A DNA stretch of 64,000 nt from Streptomyces pseudovenezuelae (GTDB lineage Bacteria; Actinomycetota; Actinomycetes; Streptomycetales; Streptomycetaceae), in contig NZ_KQ948145.1 in NCBI RefSeq assembly GCF_001513955.1, positions 338,212 to 402,211 of the forward strand, read 5' to 3'. The translations under genes were made by a program, and so were the position numbers. A model generated the notes under the pieces. The model searched no databases, was not told the origin of the DNA, and saw only the letters and a list, made by a program, of their open reading frames with translations. This document shows, piece after piece, positions 40,017 through 48,913 of this stretch (position 1 is the stretch's first letter; each line of letters opens with the position of its first letter).

Positions 40017-41051
40017 ATGACCGAGCATCATCATCTGCCGTCCGAACTCGAAGTCCCCTCCGAGGCCCCCGACCGTAACCTCGCCCTGGAACTCGTCCGG
40101 GTGACCGAAGCCGCCGCGATGGCCGCGGGCCGCTGGGTCGGCCGGGGCGAGAAGAACGGCGCCGACGGTGCCGCGGTGCGCGCCATGCGGTCCCTCGTCT
40201 CCACCGTGTCGATGAACGGCGTGGTCGTCATCGGCGAGGGCGAGAAGGACGAGGCCCCGATGCTCTTCAACGGAGAGCGCGTGGGCGACGGGACCGGCCC
40301 CGAGTGCGACATCGCCGTCGACCCGATCGACGGAACCACGCTGACGGCCAAGGGCATGCCGAACGCGATCGCGGTACTGGCCGCCGCGGACCGGGGCTCG
40401 ATGTTCGACCCGTCCGCCGTCTTCTACATGGACAAACTCGTCACGGGTCCCGAGGCCGCGGACTTCGTCGACATCAACGCGCCGGTCTCCGTGAACATCC
40501 GGCGGGTCGCCAAGGCCAAGCGCTCCACCCCCGAGGACGTGACCGTGGTCATCCTCGACCGGCCCCGGCACGAAGGGATCATCAAGGAGATCCGGGAGGC
40601 GGGTGCGCGCATCAAGCTGATCTCCGACGGTGACGTGGCGGGATCGATCTACGCGCTGCGCGAAGGCACCGGCGTCGACATGCTGCTGGGCATCGGCGGT
40701 ACGCCCGAGGGGATCATCTCGGCCTGTGCCGTCAAGTGCCTCGGCGGGACGATCCAGGGCAAGCTGTGGCCGAAGGACGACGAGGAGCGGGCCCGCGCGA
40801 TCGACGCCGGACACGATCTCGACCGGGTGCTGACCACCGACGATCTCGTCTCCGGGGAGAACGTCTTCTTCGTGGCGACCGGCATCACCGACGGTGAGCT
40901 GCTGCGGGGCGTGCGGTACCGGTCGGAGACCGCGACCACCGACTCGATCGTGATGCGGTCGAAGTCCGGGACGGTGCGGCGGATCGACTCGGAGCACCGG
41001 CTCAGCAAGCTGCGGGCCTACAGCGCGATCGATTTCGACCGCGCCAAATAG
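40017..41051 (+). CDS. glpX: Class II fructose-1,6-bisphosphatase
   Basis: A 344-residue metal-dependent phosphatase producing fructose 6-phosphate, the key gluconeogenic step in actinobacteria. The lithium-sensitive phosphatase motifs are [28 protein letters not shown] (metal-binding Asp residues) and the later [20 protein letters not shown]. The length is standard. The ATG at 40017 follows GAAAGGTG. A strong terminator comes after a dispersed repeat downstream. Confidence 0.96.
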   Translation: MTEHHHLPSELEVPSEAPDRNLALELVRVTEAAAMAAGRWVGRGEKNGADGAAVRAMRSLVSTVSMNGVVVIGEGEKDEAPMLFNGERVGDGTGPECDIAVDPIDGTTLTAKGMPNAIAVLAAADRGSMFDPSAVFYMDKLVTGPEAADFVDINAPVSVNIRRVAKAKRSTPEDVTVVILDRPRHEGIIKEIREAGARIKLISDGDVAGSIYALREGTGVDMLLGIGGTPEGIISACAVKCLGGTIQGKLWPKDDEERARAIDAGHDLDRVLTTDDLVSGENVFFVATGITDGELLRGVRYRSETATTDSIVMRSKSGTVRRIDSEHRLSKLRAYSAIDFDRAK

Positions 41052-41085
41052 CGCCGCGCCACATAGCTCGGTGCGTGGCAAGCCT

Positions 41086-41148
41086 GAGCGGGTGCGGGCG
41101 GGTTGCGGCTTGTCCGCAGTTCCCCGCACCCCTGAGCAGTCCGCTCAG
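41086..41148. repeat. Dispersed repeat, copy B
   Basis: About 60 bases with GAGCGGGTGCGGG at the start and GCAGTTCCCCGCACCCCTGA near the end, closely matching copy A at 24367-24426. It lies between the glpX stop and its terminator. Confidence 0.75.
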
Positions 41149-41157
41149 GCCCAGTTC

Positions 41158-41191
41158 AAAAGGCGCCCCCGGTGCGGAGGGGGCGCCTTTT
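41158..41191. terminator. Bidirectional intrinsic terminator after glpX
   Basis: A 13-bp stem, AAAAGGCGCCCCC (41158-41170) with GGGGGCGCCTTTT (41179-41191), has an 8-base loop and T-runs on both strands. It serves both glpX and the facing WhiB-like gene. Confidence 0.93.
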
Positions 41192-41204
41192 TCCGTACGG
41201 GTGC

Positions 41205-41579
41205 TCAGCCCGCCTGGGCTATGCGCGCGGCCCGCGCCGCTTTCGTGAGTTCCAGGTCGCGGCGCCTGCGCCGGGCCAGGACCACACGGCGTTCGGCCGC
41301 GGTGAGGCCGCCCCAGACGCCGTAGGGCTCGGGTTGGAGCAGGGCGTGCTCGCGGCACTCGACCATGACCGGACAGCGGGCGCAGACGCGCTTCGCGGCC
41401 TCCTCGCGGGACAGCCTGGCGGCGGTGGGTTCCTTGGACGGGGCGAAGAACAGGCCGGCCTCGTCGCGCCGGCACACCGCCTCGGTGTGCCATGGAGCGT
41501 CTTGGTCCCTGTCCCGCACTGGCACCCGCTGGGCAGGAACGGCAGCTACCTGCAGGGACGAATGCGGCGGTTGCAGCAC
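41205..41579 (-). CDS. WhiB-like [4Fe-4S] transcription factor
   Basis: A 124-residue Wbl protein. The four cluster cysteines are C36, C66, C69 and C75 (C-x29-C-x2-C-x5-C), followed by the turn motif GVWGG (87-91) and a basic Arg/Lys-rich DNA-binding tail (AERRVVLARRRRRDLELTK). Wbl proteins act with primary sigma factors and sense redox or nitric oxide. By its place next to glpX and the fumarases it may correspond to WblI of S. coelicolor, but that is from memory. The GTG start (41577-41579) has AGGAG upstream. Confidence 0.93.
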   Translation of the reverse strand: MLQPPHSSLQVAAVPAQRVPVRDRDQDAPWHTEAVCRRDEAGLFFAPSKEPTAARLSREEAAKRVCARCPVMVECREHALLQPEPYGVWGGLTAAERRVVLARRRRRDLELTKAARAARIAQAG

Positions 41580-41753
41580 GGTCTACTCCTGACGACGGCT
41601 TCGCGAGCGAGAGACGATGCAGCAAGCCCTACCCGCTGTGCGCGCGCCTATGCACTGAGTCCCCAACCGCTGGATTCCGTGCGGTCGCGTGCGCTTCCGG
41701 GAGCCGGCCGGGGGCGGACTCCACGGCTTCGGACACGCCCGGATTCACAACCG

Positions 41754-42497
41754 TCAACGATCCAGGTGCTTGCGCAAACTCCTGTCGACCTTGCGATCGA
41801 CCGCGCGCTGAACCCGATCGAGGATGTCCGCGACGAGCTTGCCGCGCCTGGGCTTCGCATCCACACTGCCGAGAACGGCCCAGCCGTCGACATAGACCAC
41901 CGGCGCGTCCGGCTCCGCCGAGTCGAGGGTGTCGACCTGGAAGTCGCCGAGGACACCGACCCCCGTGCCGCGCAGCGAGATGTTCTCCGGGACGCGCACC
42001 TCGACGCTGCCGAACAGGGAGAACGCCTTGATGACGACCTGCCGGTACTCGAAGATCGCCTCGCTCAGGTCGATCTCCACACTGCCGAAGACCGCGTAGG
42101 CGTGGATACGGCGGCCCGCGCGCCAGCGGCCCTTGCGGACGGCGGCGCTGAAGACCGCCACCACGTTGTCCTCCGGGTCCGGGGGGATCGCGTCGGTCGG
42201 GCGATTGGGGGCGGGCGTCCAGGGCGGGGCGGAAACGCGCTGGTGGGCCGCGGGCAGGTCCCGTATGAAGACCTCCAGCTCGCCCACCGTCTTGGCGCTC
42301 AGCACCCCCTCGACCCGCTCGGCGTGCTCGTCCGCGGAGAGGCGGCCCTCGGCCAGCGCCTCGCGCAGGATGTCGGCGATACGGTCGCGGTCGGCGTCCG
42401 AGGCGCGCAGGTCGGCCACCGCGGGTGCGGGGGCCGCGGGTGCGGGGGCCGCGGGTGCGGGGGCCGCGGGCTTCTGGTCGGGCTTCTGAAGGTCCAC
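41754..42497 (-). CDS. DUF1707 and LiaF-like C-terminal domain protein
   Basis: A 247-residue cytoplasmic protein. A Pro/Ala repeat (three APAPA units, encoded by GCGGGTGCGGGGGCC copies at 42419-42470) precedes the DUF1707 domain. That domain (about 30-82) contains LRASDADRDRIADILREALAEGRLSADEHAERVEGVL. The C-terminal half resembles the beta-rich C-terminal domain of LiaF/VraT stress proteins (AVFGSVEIDLSEA, LFGSVEVRVPE, AVLGSVDAKPR). It may bind or sense membrane stress, but the role is not established. The GTG (42495-42497) has a weak ribosome site. Confidence 0.87.
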   Translation of the reverse strand: MDLQKPDQKPAAPAPAAPAPAAPAPAVADLRASDADRDRIADILREALAEGRLSADEHAERVEGVLSAKTVGELEVFIRDLPAAHQRVSAPPWTPAPNRPTDAIPPDPEDNVVAVFSAAVRKGRWRAGRRIHAYAVFGSVEIDLSEAIFEYRQVVIKAFSLFGSVEVRVPENISLRGTGVGVLGDFQVDTLDSAEPDAPVVYVDGWAVLGSVDAKPRRGKLVADILDRVQRAVDRKVDRSLRKHLDR

Positions 42498-42664
42498 CGC
42501 AGCAGCGTACCGAAACGCGATAGATCGCGACTAGGGCTGTGGACAACTCTTGGCGAACCGACTGAGCCTTACCTCACAAGCTGCCGGGCTTGGACAGGTT
42601 CTAGGCTGGTGAGGCCCGCCAACGGAGGCGGGTGGTCGACCCGCAGAGTGAGGAATGGGCTGAG

Positions 42665-44332
42665 ATGCCTGAGTTCGCGTACACCGATCTGCTCCCCATG
42701 GGAGAGGACACCACCCCCTACCGGCTGGTGACCTCCGAGGGTGTCTCCACCTTCGAGGCCGACGGGCGGACCTTCCTCAAGGTGGAGCCGGAGGCGCTGC
42801 GCAAGCTCGCCGAGGAGGCCATCCACGACATCCAGCACTACCTGCGCCCGGCCCACCTCGCCCAGCTGCGCCGGATCATCGACGACCCCGAGGCGTCGGG
42901 CAACGACAAGTTCGTCGCGCTGGACCTGCTGAAGAACGCGAACATCGCGGCGGCGGGCGTCCTTCCGATGTGCCAGGACACCGGCACGGCGATCGTCATG
43001 GGCAAGCGCGGGCAGAACGTCCTCACCGAGGGCGGTGACGAGGCGGCGCTGTCGAAGGGCATCTACGACGCGTACCTGAACCTCAACCTGCGCTACTCGC
43101 AGATGGCCCCGCTGACCATGTGGGACGAGAAGAACACCGGCTCCAACCTCCCCGCGCAGATCGAGCTGTACGCGACCGACGGCGGCGCGTACAAGTTCCT
43201 GTTCATGGCGAAGGGCGGCGGCTCGGCCAACAAGTCGTTCCTCTACCAGGAGACGAAGGCCGTCCTGAACGAGGCCTCCATGATGAAGTTCCTGGAGGAG
43301 AAGATCCGTTCGCTGGGTACGGCCGCCTGTCCGCCGTACCACCTGGCGATCGTCGTGGGCGGCACGTCCGCCGAGTACGCGCTGAAGACCGCCAAGTACG
43401 CCTCCGCGCACTACCTGGACGAGATCCCCGCCGAGGGCTCGGAACTCGGGCACGGCTTCCGGGACAAGGAGCTGGAGGAGAAGGTCTTCGAGCTGACGCA
43501 GAAGATCGGGATCGGGGCGCAGTTCGGCGGCAAGTACTTCTGCCACGACGTGCGGGTCGTACGACTGCCCCGGCACGGCGCCTCGTGCCCCGTCGCGATC
43601 GCGGTCTCCTGCTCGGCCGACCGCCAGGCCGTCGCGAAGATCACCGCGGAGGGGGTCTTCCTGGAGCAGCTGGAGACGGACCCGGCGCGGTTCCTGCCGG
43701 AGACGACGGACGACCACCTGGACGAGGCCTCCGACGTCGTCCGGATCGACCTCAACCAGCCCATGGAGTCGATCCTCGCCGCGCTCACCAAGTACCCGGT
43801 GAAGACGCGGCTCTCGCTCACCGGTCCGCTGGTCGTGGCGCGTGACATCGCGCACGCCAAGATCAAGGAACGCCTCGACGCGGGCGAGGAAATGCCCCAG
43901 TACCTGAAGGACCACCCGGTGTACTACGCCGGTCCGGCGAAGACGCCCGAGGGCTACGCGTCCGGTTCGTTCGGCCCGACCACGGCCGGCCGCATGGACT
44001 CCTACGTCGAGCAGTTCCAGGCGGCGGGCGGCTCCAAGGTGATGCTGGCCAAGGGCAACCGGTCCGCCCAGGTCACCAAGGCCTGCGACACCCACGGCGG
44101 CTTCTACCTCGGCTCCATCGGCGGCCCGGCCGCCCGCCTCGCCCAGGACTGCATCAAGAAGGTCGAGGTCGTCGAGTACGAGGAGCTCGGCATGGAGGCG
44201 GTCTGGAAGATCGAGGTCGAGGACTTCCCGGCGTTCATCGTGGTCGACGACAAGGGCAACGACTTCTTCCAGGACCCGGCACCCGCGCCGACGTTCACCA
44301 GCATCCCGGTCCGGGGTCCTGGCCTGGCCTGA
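42665..44332 (+). CDS. Class I (iron-sulfur) fumarate hydratase
   Basis: A 555-residue hydro-lyase interconverting fumarate and malate. The [4Fe-4S] ligands are most likely Cys103 (MCQDTGTA), Cys222 ([18 protein letters not shown]) and Cys315 (VSCSADRQ), spaced like those of E. coli FumA/FumB. The C-terminal beta domain ([23 protein letters not shown] and [15 protein letters not shown]) is complete. I chose the ATG at 42665 with GAGGAATG upstream; a GTG at 42632 is the alternative. Together with the class II fumarase 2 kb away it gives the cell two unrelated enzymes for one step; the Fe-S enzyme is oxygen-sensitive. Confidence 0.95.
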   Translation: MPEFAYTDLLPMGEDTTPYRLVTSEGVSTFEADGRTFLKVEPEALRKLAEEAIHDIQHYLRPAHLAQLRRIIDDPEASGNDKFVALDLLKNANIAAAGVLPMCQDTGTAIVMGKRGQNVLTEGGDEAALSKGIYDAYLNLNLRYSQMAPLTMWDEKNTGSNLPAQIELYATDGGAYKFLFMAKGGGSANKSFLYQETKAVLNEASMMKFLEEKIRSLGTAACPPYHLAIVVGGTSAEYALKTAKYASAHYLDEIPAEGSELGHGFRDKELEEKVFELTQKIGIGAQFGGKYFCHDVRVVRLPRHGASCPVAIAVSCSADRQAVAKITAEGVFLEQLETDPARFLPETTDDHLDEASDVVRIDLNQPMESILAALTKYPVKTRLSLTGPLVVARDIAHAKIKERLDAGEEMPQYLKDHPVYYAGPAKTPEGYASGSFGPTTAGRMDSYVEQFQAAGGSKVMLAKGNRSAQVTKACDTHGGFYLGSIGGPAARLAQDCIKKVEVVEYEELGMEAVWKIEVEDFPAFIVVDDKGNDFFQDPAPAPTFTSIPVRGPGLA

Positions 44333-44494
44333 GTCGCGGTCCCTGGCCGCGTCGGGCCACGATTGCCTCGCGGCTTCGGCCTGGTCGGCGAGCGCTCCTT
44401 GCCGCGCCCGGCGCCATGGCAGCGCCCGCCACGGCAGTCAGGATCCGGACGACGTCGGATCCGCTGCCCGACGATCGGCGGCCCCGGTAGAAGC

Positions 44495-44532
44495 CTCCAG
44501 CCCCCCCCCGGCGGACGCCGGGGGGGCTGGAG
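44495..44532. terminator. Bidirectional C/G-rich terminator
   Basis: CTCCAG followed by nine C (44495-44509) pairs with seven G and CTGGAG (ending 44532), with a GGCG/CGCC base and a two-base slip. It lies between the facing class I fumarase and epoxide hydrolase genes. The rest of the 206-base gap shows nothing. Confidence 0.8.
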
Positions 44533-44538
44533 CTGCGT

Positions 44539-45711
44539 TCACCGGTTGGCGGCCAGCACTGCGGCGAGGCCCTCCTGCAGGTCTTTGACGAAATACTCGG
44601 GCACCTCCAGCGACGGGAAGTGTCCCCCGGCTTCGGGCGACCTCCATCGGACGATCTGTCGGTACCGCTCCTGTGCCCAGGGGCGCGGAGACTTCTCGAT
44701 GTCGCGGGGATACATGGTGATGGCCGACGGGACGTCGACCCGAAGTCCGGGGTCCAGCGAGTTGTGGCTCTCGTAGTAGATGCGGGCCGCCGATGCGCCG
44801 GTCCGCGTCAGCCAGTACAGGGTGACGTCGTCAAGGATCCTGTCCATGGACAGCGTCTCGAACGGGCTGTCTTCGGTGTCCGACCACTCGGCGAACTTGT
44901 CGAGGATCCAGGCAAGAAGCCCGACCGGTGAGTCGACGAGCGAGTAGCCGATGGTCTGCGGCCGGGTCGCCTGCTGCTTCGCGTACGCCGCTCGGTGCCG
45001 CCAGAAGTCGCGGGTTTCCTCGGTCCACTTGCGTTCGACCGCCGTCAGCCCCTCCGTGGTCAATCCGGGCGGCGCCTCCGCGAACAACGTGTGGATGCCG
45101 AGCACCTGCTCCGGGAACCTGCCGCCGAGAACCGTGGTGATGTTGCCTCCCCAATCCCCACCGTGGGCCGCGAACTTGCTGTAGCCGAGCCTTCCCATCA
45201 GTTCCACCCACGCGGCCGCGATCTTTTCGGTGCCCCACCCGGTGGTGGCCGGCTTGTCGCTGTAGCCGAAGCCCGGTAGCGACGGGACCACGACGTGGAA
45301 CGCCGGCGCGTCCGCGTCCTGCGGATCTGCCAGCTCGTCCACGACGTCGACGAACTCGGCGATACTGCCCGGCCAGCCGTGCGTCAGGATCAGAGGAGTG
45401 GCCTCCGCGCGCGCGGACCGGCGGTGCAGGAAGTGGATTCCCAGATCATCAATGGTCGTGCGGAACTGGCCGATTCGGTCGAGGCGCTCCTCGAACGACC
45501 GCCAGTCGTACCCGGTGCGCCAGTAGTTCACGACGTCGACGAGGTCGGAGAGCGGAACGCCCTGTTCCCATCGGCGAGCCCCGGGCGCGGCGCGATGGAC
45601 CGTCTCGGCCTCCGGCAGTCGCGCGGCGGCCAGTCGCGCGCGCAGGTCGTCGAGGTCGGCGTCGGTCGCGCGGGCTTCACATGCTTGCACGTCGCCGGTC
45701 GGACGGGACAT
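44539..45711 (-). CDS. Epoxide hydrolase, microsomal (EHN) type
   Basis: A 390-residue alpha/beta hydrolase. It begins with the EHN N-terminal segment (LDDLRARLAAARLPEAE, DLVDVVNYWRTGYDW). The oxyanion-hole motif is HGWPGS (111-116), the nucleophile Asp186 is in GGDWGG, and the catalytic His is in GGHFPSLEVPE near the end. It opens epoxides to diols; the natural substrate is unknown. The ATG (45709-45711) has a perfect GGAGGT ribosome site. A perfect 10-base inverted repeat lies just upstream, shared with the divergent CGNR regulator. Codon use is less GC-extreme than in the fumarases on either side, which hints at transfer. Confidence 0.92.
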   Translation of the reverse strand: MSRPTGDVQACEARATDADLDDLRARLAAARLPEAETVHRAAPGARRWEQGVPLSDLVDVVNYWRTGYDWRSFEERLDRIGQFRTTIDDLGIHFLHRRSARAEATPLILTHGWPGSIAEFVDVVDELADPQDADAPAFHVVVPSLPGFGYSDKPATTGWGTEKIAAAWVELMGRLGYSKFAAHGGDWGGNITTVLGGRFPEQVLGIHTLFAEAPPGLTTEGLTAVERKWTEETRDFWRHRAAYAKQQATRPQTIGYSLVDSPVGLLAWILDKFAEWSDTEDSPFETLSMDRILDDVTLYWLTRTGASAARIYYESHNSLDPGLRVDVPSAITMYPRDIEKSPRPWAQERYRQIVRWRSPEAGGHFPSLEVPEYFVKDLQEGLAAVLAANR

Positions 45712-45729
45712 GAGACCTCCTGGCCATCG

Positions 45730-45752
45730 TGGAACCGTCTAAGACGGTTCCA
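45730..45752. promoter_or_regulatory. Operator 1, perfect inverted repeat
   Basis: Arms TGGAACCGTC (45730-45739) and GACGGTTCCA (45743-45752) are perfectly complementary, with a central TAA. It lies 19-41 bases upstream of the epoxide hydrolase start. Confidence 0.85.
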
Positions 45753-45776
45753 GCGTGACAGGTCTTCCCGCCAACA

Positions 45777-45799
45777 AGCAACCGGCTAAGGTGGTTCCA
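45777..45799. promoter_or_regulatory. Operator 2, imperfect copy overlapping the CGNR gene start
   Basis: AGCAACCGGC-TAA-GGTGGTTCCA keeps the central TAA, the AACCG block and the GGTTCCA arm of operator 1. It contains the likely -10 box TAAGGT (45787-45792) and its last base is the A of the ATG. Confidence 0.7.
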
Positions 45800-46374
45800 T
45801 GCGCGCCGACTTCCCTGACTTCCGCCTCGGCAAGGTGCTGGCGACCAGCTTCACGGGGACCCTGTCGGAGCGTCATGGCGACGCTGTGGAGCGCATTCCC
45901 ACGCCGCACCGACTCGTCGACTGGCTGGCGGTGAACGGCCTCACTGTGGACTCCTGCACCCCTGCCCAGCTCGACCTCGCCCGGGAACTGCGGGAGTCGA
46001 TCCACGCCGCCGCGACGGCGGCCGCGATCCAGGACGCGCTCCCTGCGTCCGCCGTCCAGGTCATCAACGACCGCAGTATTCAGGGCAGGGCCGCGCCGGT
46101 TCTGACGCCCGAGGGCGAGCGGCGATGGCGGCTCAGCTCGGCCTCCCGTGTGGAAGACGCCCTCGGCGTGATCGCCGCCGACGCGATCAGCATCATCGCG
46201 GGCGAACGAGACGGAAAACTGGCCCTGTGCGCCTCCCCGACCTGCCAAGCCGCCTTCTTCGACACCAGCCAGAGCCGCACCCGCAAATGGTGTGACATGA
46301 ACACCTGCGGGAACCGCCAGAAGAAGGCGCGCTTCAACGCCAACCACCGAAAAGGCACCAGATCAGCGGAGTGA
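45799..46374 (+). CDS. ABATE/CGNR zinc-finger regulator
   Basis: A 191-residue protein with an N-terminal ABATE (RsbRD/stress-like) domain and a C-terminal CGNR zinc finger. The finger has C144-x4-C149-x15-C165-x4-C170, with CGNR at 170-173, followed by basic residues likely to contact DNA. The start ATG (45799-45801) lacks a ribosome site but sits 6 bases after TAAGGT, so the transcript is probably leaderless. Two matched operators lie between it and the divergent epoxide hydrolase gene, which suggests it controls both. The inducer may be the enzyme's substrate, but this is inference. Confidence 0.9.
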   Translation: MRADFPDFRLGKVLATSFTGTLSERHGDAVERIPTPHRLVDWLAVNGLTVDSCTPAQLDLARELRESIHAAATAAAIQDALPASAVQVINDRSIQGRAAPVLTPEGERRWRLSSASRVEDALGVIAADAISIIAGERDGKLALCASPTCQAAFFDTSQSRTRKWCDMNTCGNRQKKARFNANHRKGTRSAE

Positions 46375-46445
46375 TCGGTCCGGCGATCTGCGGCAGGAAT
46401 AGCCCCGGCGGTCACGGACGCTGACCACGACGGAGGTGATCGGCA

Positions 46446-47849
46446 GTGGCCGACGAGCAGCAGGAACAGGCGTTTCGCATCGAGCACGACTCCATGGGCG
46501 AGGTCCGTGTCCCGGTGGACGCCAGGTGGCGGGCCCAGACCCAGCGGGCCGTGGAGAACTTCCCCATCTCAGGGCAGCGGATCGAGCGGGCGCACATCGA
46601 GGCGCTGGCCCGGATCAAGGGGGCCGCCGCGAAGGTGAACGCGCGGCTGGGCGTGCTCGACAAGGACATCGCCGAGGCGATCCAGGAGGCCGCCGACGAG
46701 GTGGCCCGCGGGGACTGGGACGCGCACTTCCCGATCGACGTCTTCCAGACCGGCTCCGGTACCTCGTCCAACATGAACACCAACGAGGTCATCGCGACAC
46801 TGGCCACCGAGCGGCTCGGCCGTGACGTGCACCCCAACGACCACGTCAACGCCTCCCAGTCGTCCAACGACGTCTTCCCCTCCTCCATCCACATCGCCGC
46901 CACCGCCGCCGTCACCCGGGATCTCATCCCCGCGCTCCAGCACCTCGCCGACGCCCTCGGCCGGAAGTCCGAGGAGTTCTCCGACGTCGTGAAGTCGGGG
47001 CGGACGCATCTCATGGACGCCACCCCGGTGACGCTGGGCCAGGAGTTCGGCGGGTACGCCGCCCAGATCAGGTACGGCGTCGAGCGCCTCAACGCCTCCC
47101 TGCCCCGCCTCGCCGAGCTGCCGCTGGGCGGTACCGCGGTCGGCACCGGCATCAACACCCCGCCCGGTTTCTCCGCCGCCGTCATCGAGGAGGTCGCCCG
47201 CACCACCGGGCTGCCGCTGACCGAGGCGCGGGACCACTTCGAGGCGCAGGGCGCCCGGGACGGGATCGTGGAGACCAGCGGGCAGCTCAGGACCATCGCG
47301 GTCGGGCTGACGAAGATCGCCAACGACCTGCGGTGGATGTCCTCCGGCCCCAGGACCGGGCTCGCCGAGATCTCCCTGCCCGACCTCCAGCCCGGCTCCT
47401 CGATCATGCCGGGCAAGGTCAACCCGGTGATCCCGGAGGCGGTGCTGATGGTCGCGGCCCAGGTCATCGGGAACGACGCCACGGTCGCCACCGCCGGAGC
47501 GGCCGGCAACTTCGAGCTCAACGTCATGCTGCCGGTCATCGCGAAGAACGTCCTGGAGTCGGTCCGGCTGCTCGCCAACGTCTCCCGGCTGCTCGCCGAC
47601 CGGACCGTCGACGGCATCGTCGCCCACCGCGAACGCGCCCGGGAGTACGCCGAGTCCTCGCCCTCCGTGGTCACCCCGCTCAACAAGTACATCGGGTACG
47701 AGGAGGCCGCGAAGGTCGCCAAGAAGGCACTCGCGGAGCGGAAGACGATCCGCGAGGTCGTGCTGGAGAACGGCTATGTGGAGCGGGGCGACCTGACGGC
47801 CGAGCAGCTCGACGAGGCGCTGGATGTCCTGCGGATGACACGGCCGTAA
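46446..47849 (+). CDS. fumC: Class II fumarate hydratase
   Basis: A 467-residue oxygen-stable fumarase of the aspartase/fumarase superfamily. The signature [12 protein letters not shown] is present, along with [19 protein letters not shown] and [14 protein letters not shown], which form the active site. The catalytic base region [17 protein letters not shown] is intact. The GTG at 46446-46448 has GGAGGTGA upstream at good distance. It serves the TCA cycle with the Sdh complex. It is separated from the class I fumarase gene by the epoxide hydrolase / regulator pair. Confidence 0.96.
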   Translation: MADEQQEQAFRIEHDSMGEVRVPVDARWRAQTQRAVENFPISGQRIERAHIEALARIKGAAAKVNARLGVLDKDIAEAIQEAADEVARGDWDAHFPIDVFQTGSGTSSNMNTNEVIATLATERLGRDVHPNDHVNASQSSNDVFPSSIHIAATAAVTRDLIPALQHLADALGRKSEEFSDVVKSGRTHLMDATPVTLGQEFGGYAAQIRYGVERLNASLPRLAELPLGGTAVGTGINTPPGFSAAVIEEVARTTGLPLTEARDHFEAQGARDGIVETSGQLRTIAVGLTKIANDLRWMSSGPRTGLAEISLPDLQPGSSIMPGKVNPVIPEAVLMVAAQVIGNDATVATAGAAGNFELNVMLPVIAKNVLESVRLLANVSRLLADRTVDGIVAHRERAREYAESSPSVVTPLNKYIGYEEAAKVAKKALAERKTIREVVLENGYVERGDLTAEQLDEALDVLRMTRP

Positions 47850-47909
47850 CCTTTCCCGGCGGCGGCGTGAACCGTGACACGCACCGCAGCGTCGTATGCC
47901 TATGGCACC

Positions 47910-47915
47910 TAATAT
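47910..47915 (+). promoter_or_regulatory. -10 box TAATAT of a leaderless transcript
   Basis: TAATAT ends 6 bases before the ATG of the DUF402 gene, and there is no ribosome site, so transcription probably starts at the start codon. Confidence 0.6.
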
Positions 47916-47921
47916 CTGTTC

Positions 47922-48614
47922 ATGGCAGACGGTGGAGCGGTGAGAGCGGTGGAAGCAGGTACGTCGGCGCACTTCTGGGAGCCCGGGAGTCAGATCCTGT
48001 GGCGTTACCGGGAGAACGCGGGCGCGCACTTCCACATCGCCCGCCCCGTCACGGTCGTACTCGACGACGAGGACCTGCTCGCCGTGTGGCTGGCGCCGGG
48101 CACCGAGTGTGTGAGACCGGTGCTGGCCGACGGCACGCCGGTGCATGCCGAGCCGCTGGAGTCCCGTTACACCAAGCCGCGTTCGGTCCAGCGGGACCGC
48201 TGGTTCGGCACCGGGGTGCTGAAGCTGGCGCGGCCGGGGCTGCCATGGTCGGTGTGGCTGTTCTGGGAGCCGGGCTGGCGGTTCAAGAACTGGTACGTGA
48301 ACCTTGAGGAGCCGCTGACGCGTTGGGCCGGGGGTGTGGATTCCGAGGACCACTTCCTGGACATCACCGTGGATCCGGACCGCGGTTGGCAGTGGCGGGA
48401 CGAGGACGAGTTCGCGCAGGCCCAGCGGGACGGGCTGATGGGCCCGGACCTGGCCGAACAGGTCCGGTCGGCGGGGCGTTCCGCGGTGGAGGTGATCCGC
48501 GCCTGGGGCCCGCCGTTCTCGGACGGCTGGCCCGACTGGCGGCCCGATCCGTCCTGGACTGTGCCGCTCCTTCCGGAAGACTGGGACCGTACGCCCGCGC
48601 ACTTGTCCTCATGA
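47922..48614 (+). CDS. DUF402 (FomD-like) protein
   Basis: A 230-residue protein with the DUF402 beta-barrel core: VTVVLDDEDLLAVWLAPGTE, WSVWLFWEPGWRFKNWYVNLEEPLTRW and the metal-site region DSEDHFLDITVDPD with Asp/Glu residues. Relatives include FomD, a nucleoside-phosphonate hydrolase, and nucleotide phosphatases. The exact substrate is unknown. The ATG at 47922 is likely leaderless (TAATAT 6 bases upstream). It stands alone downstream of fumC. Confidence 0.87.
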   Translation: MADGGAVRAVEAGTSAHFWEPGSQILWRYRENAGAHFHIARPVTVVLDDEDLLAVWLAPGTECVRPVLADGTPVHAEPLESRYTKPRSVQRDRWFGTGVLKLARPGLPWSVWLFWEPGWRFKNWYVNLEEPLTRWAGGVDSEDHFLDITVDPDRGWQWRDEDEFAQAQRDGLMGPDLAEQVRSAGRSAVEVIRAWGPPFSDGWPDWRPDPSWTVPLLPEDWDRTPAHLSS

Positions 48615-48730
48615 GACCCTTGATGCGCCCCCGGGCTGCAAACGTAGGATCGTCCTCCGCAAGAGCGCGCAGCGACAACTACCGGAGCGGGCACTGTGCT
48701 TGACCGATCGTCACCGAGGGGCGGCAGGAC

Positions 48731-48913
48731 GTGAGCGTGGGGTACGAGGGCAACACCGGTACGGGCCGCGGAAGGTTGACCAAAAACGCAGGAACAGCCC
48801 CTGACCACGCGGGAATTCCGTTCCTGGGACACGCATTCCGGGTATCGGGATTTCGGCGGGACCAACTGCGCGTACGGCGTGCAGCCCCGGACGGACGGAT
48901 TCGACACGCGTGA
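48731..48913 (+). CDS. Possible small upstream ORF coupled to the SpoIIE phosphatase gene
   Basis: A 60-residue frame starting with GTG (48731) after GGCAGGAC, a fair ribosome site. Its TGA stop overlaps the GTG start of the phosphatase gene (GTGA, 48910-48913). The predicted peptide is basic and Gly/Arg-rich, with no recognised family. Because the phosphatase gene itself has no ribosome site, this frame could supply translational coupling. The codon bias is weak, so it may be non-coding leader. Confidence 0.3.
   Translation: MSVGYEGNTGTGRGRLTKNAGTAPDHAGIPFLGHAFRVSGFRRDQLRVRRAAPDGRIRHA

Noticed and set aside
42419..42470. CRISPR-like short repeats
   Set aside because: Three direct copies of about 15 bases encode a Pro/Ala tract inside the DUF1707 gene; there are no spacers.
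46569..48602. A 677-codon minus-strand frame
   Set aside because: It is antisense to fumC and the DUF402 gene, with Gly/Asp/His-rich composition typical of shadow frames.
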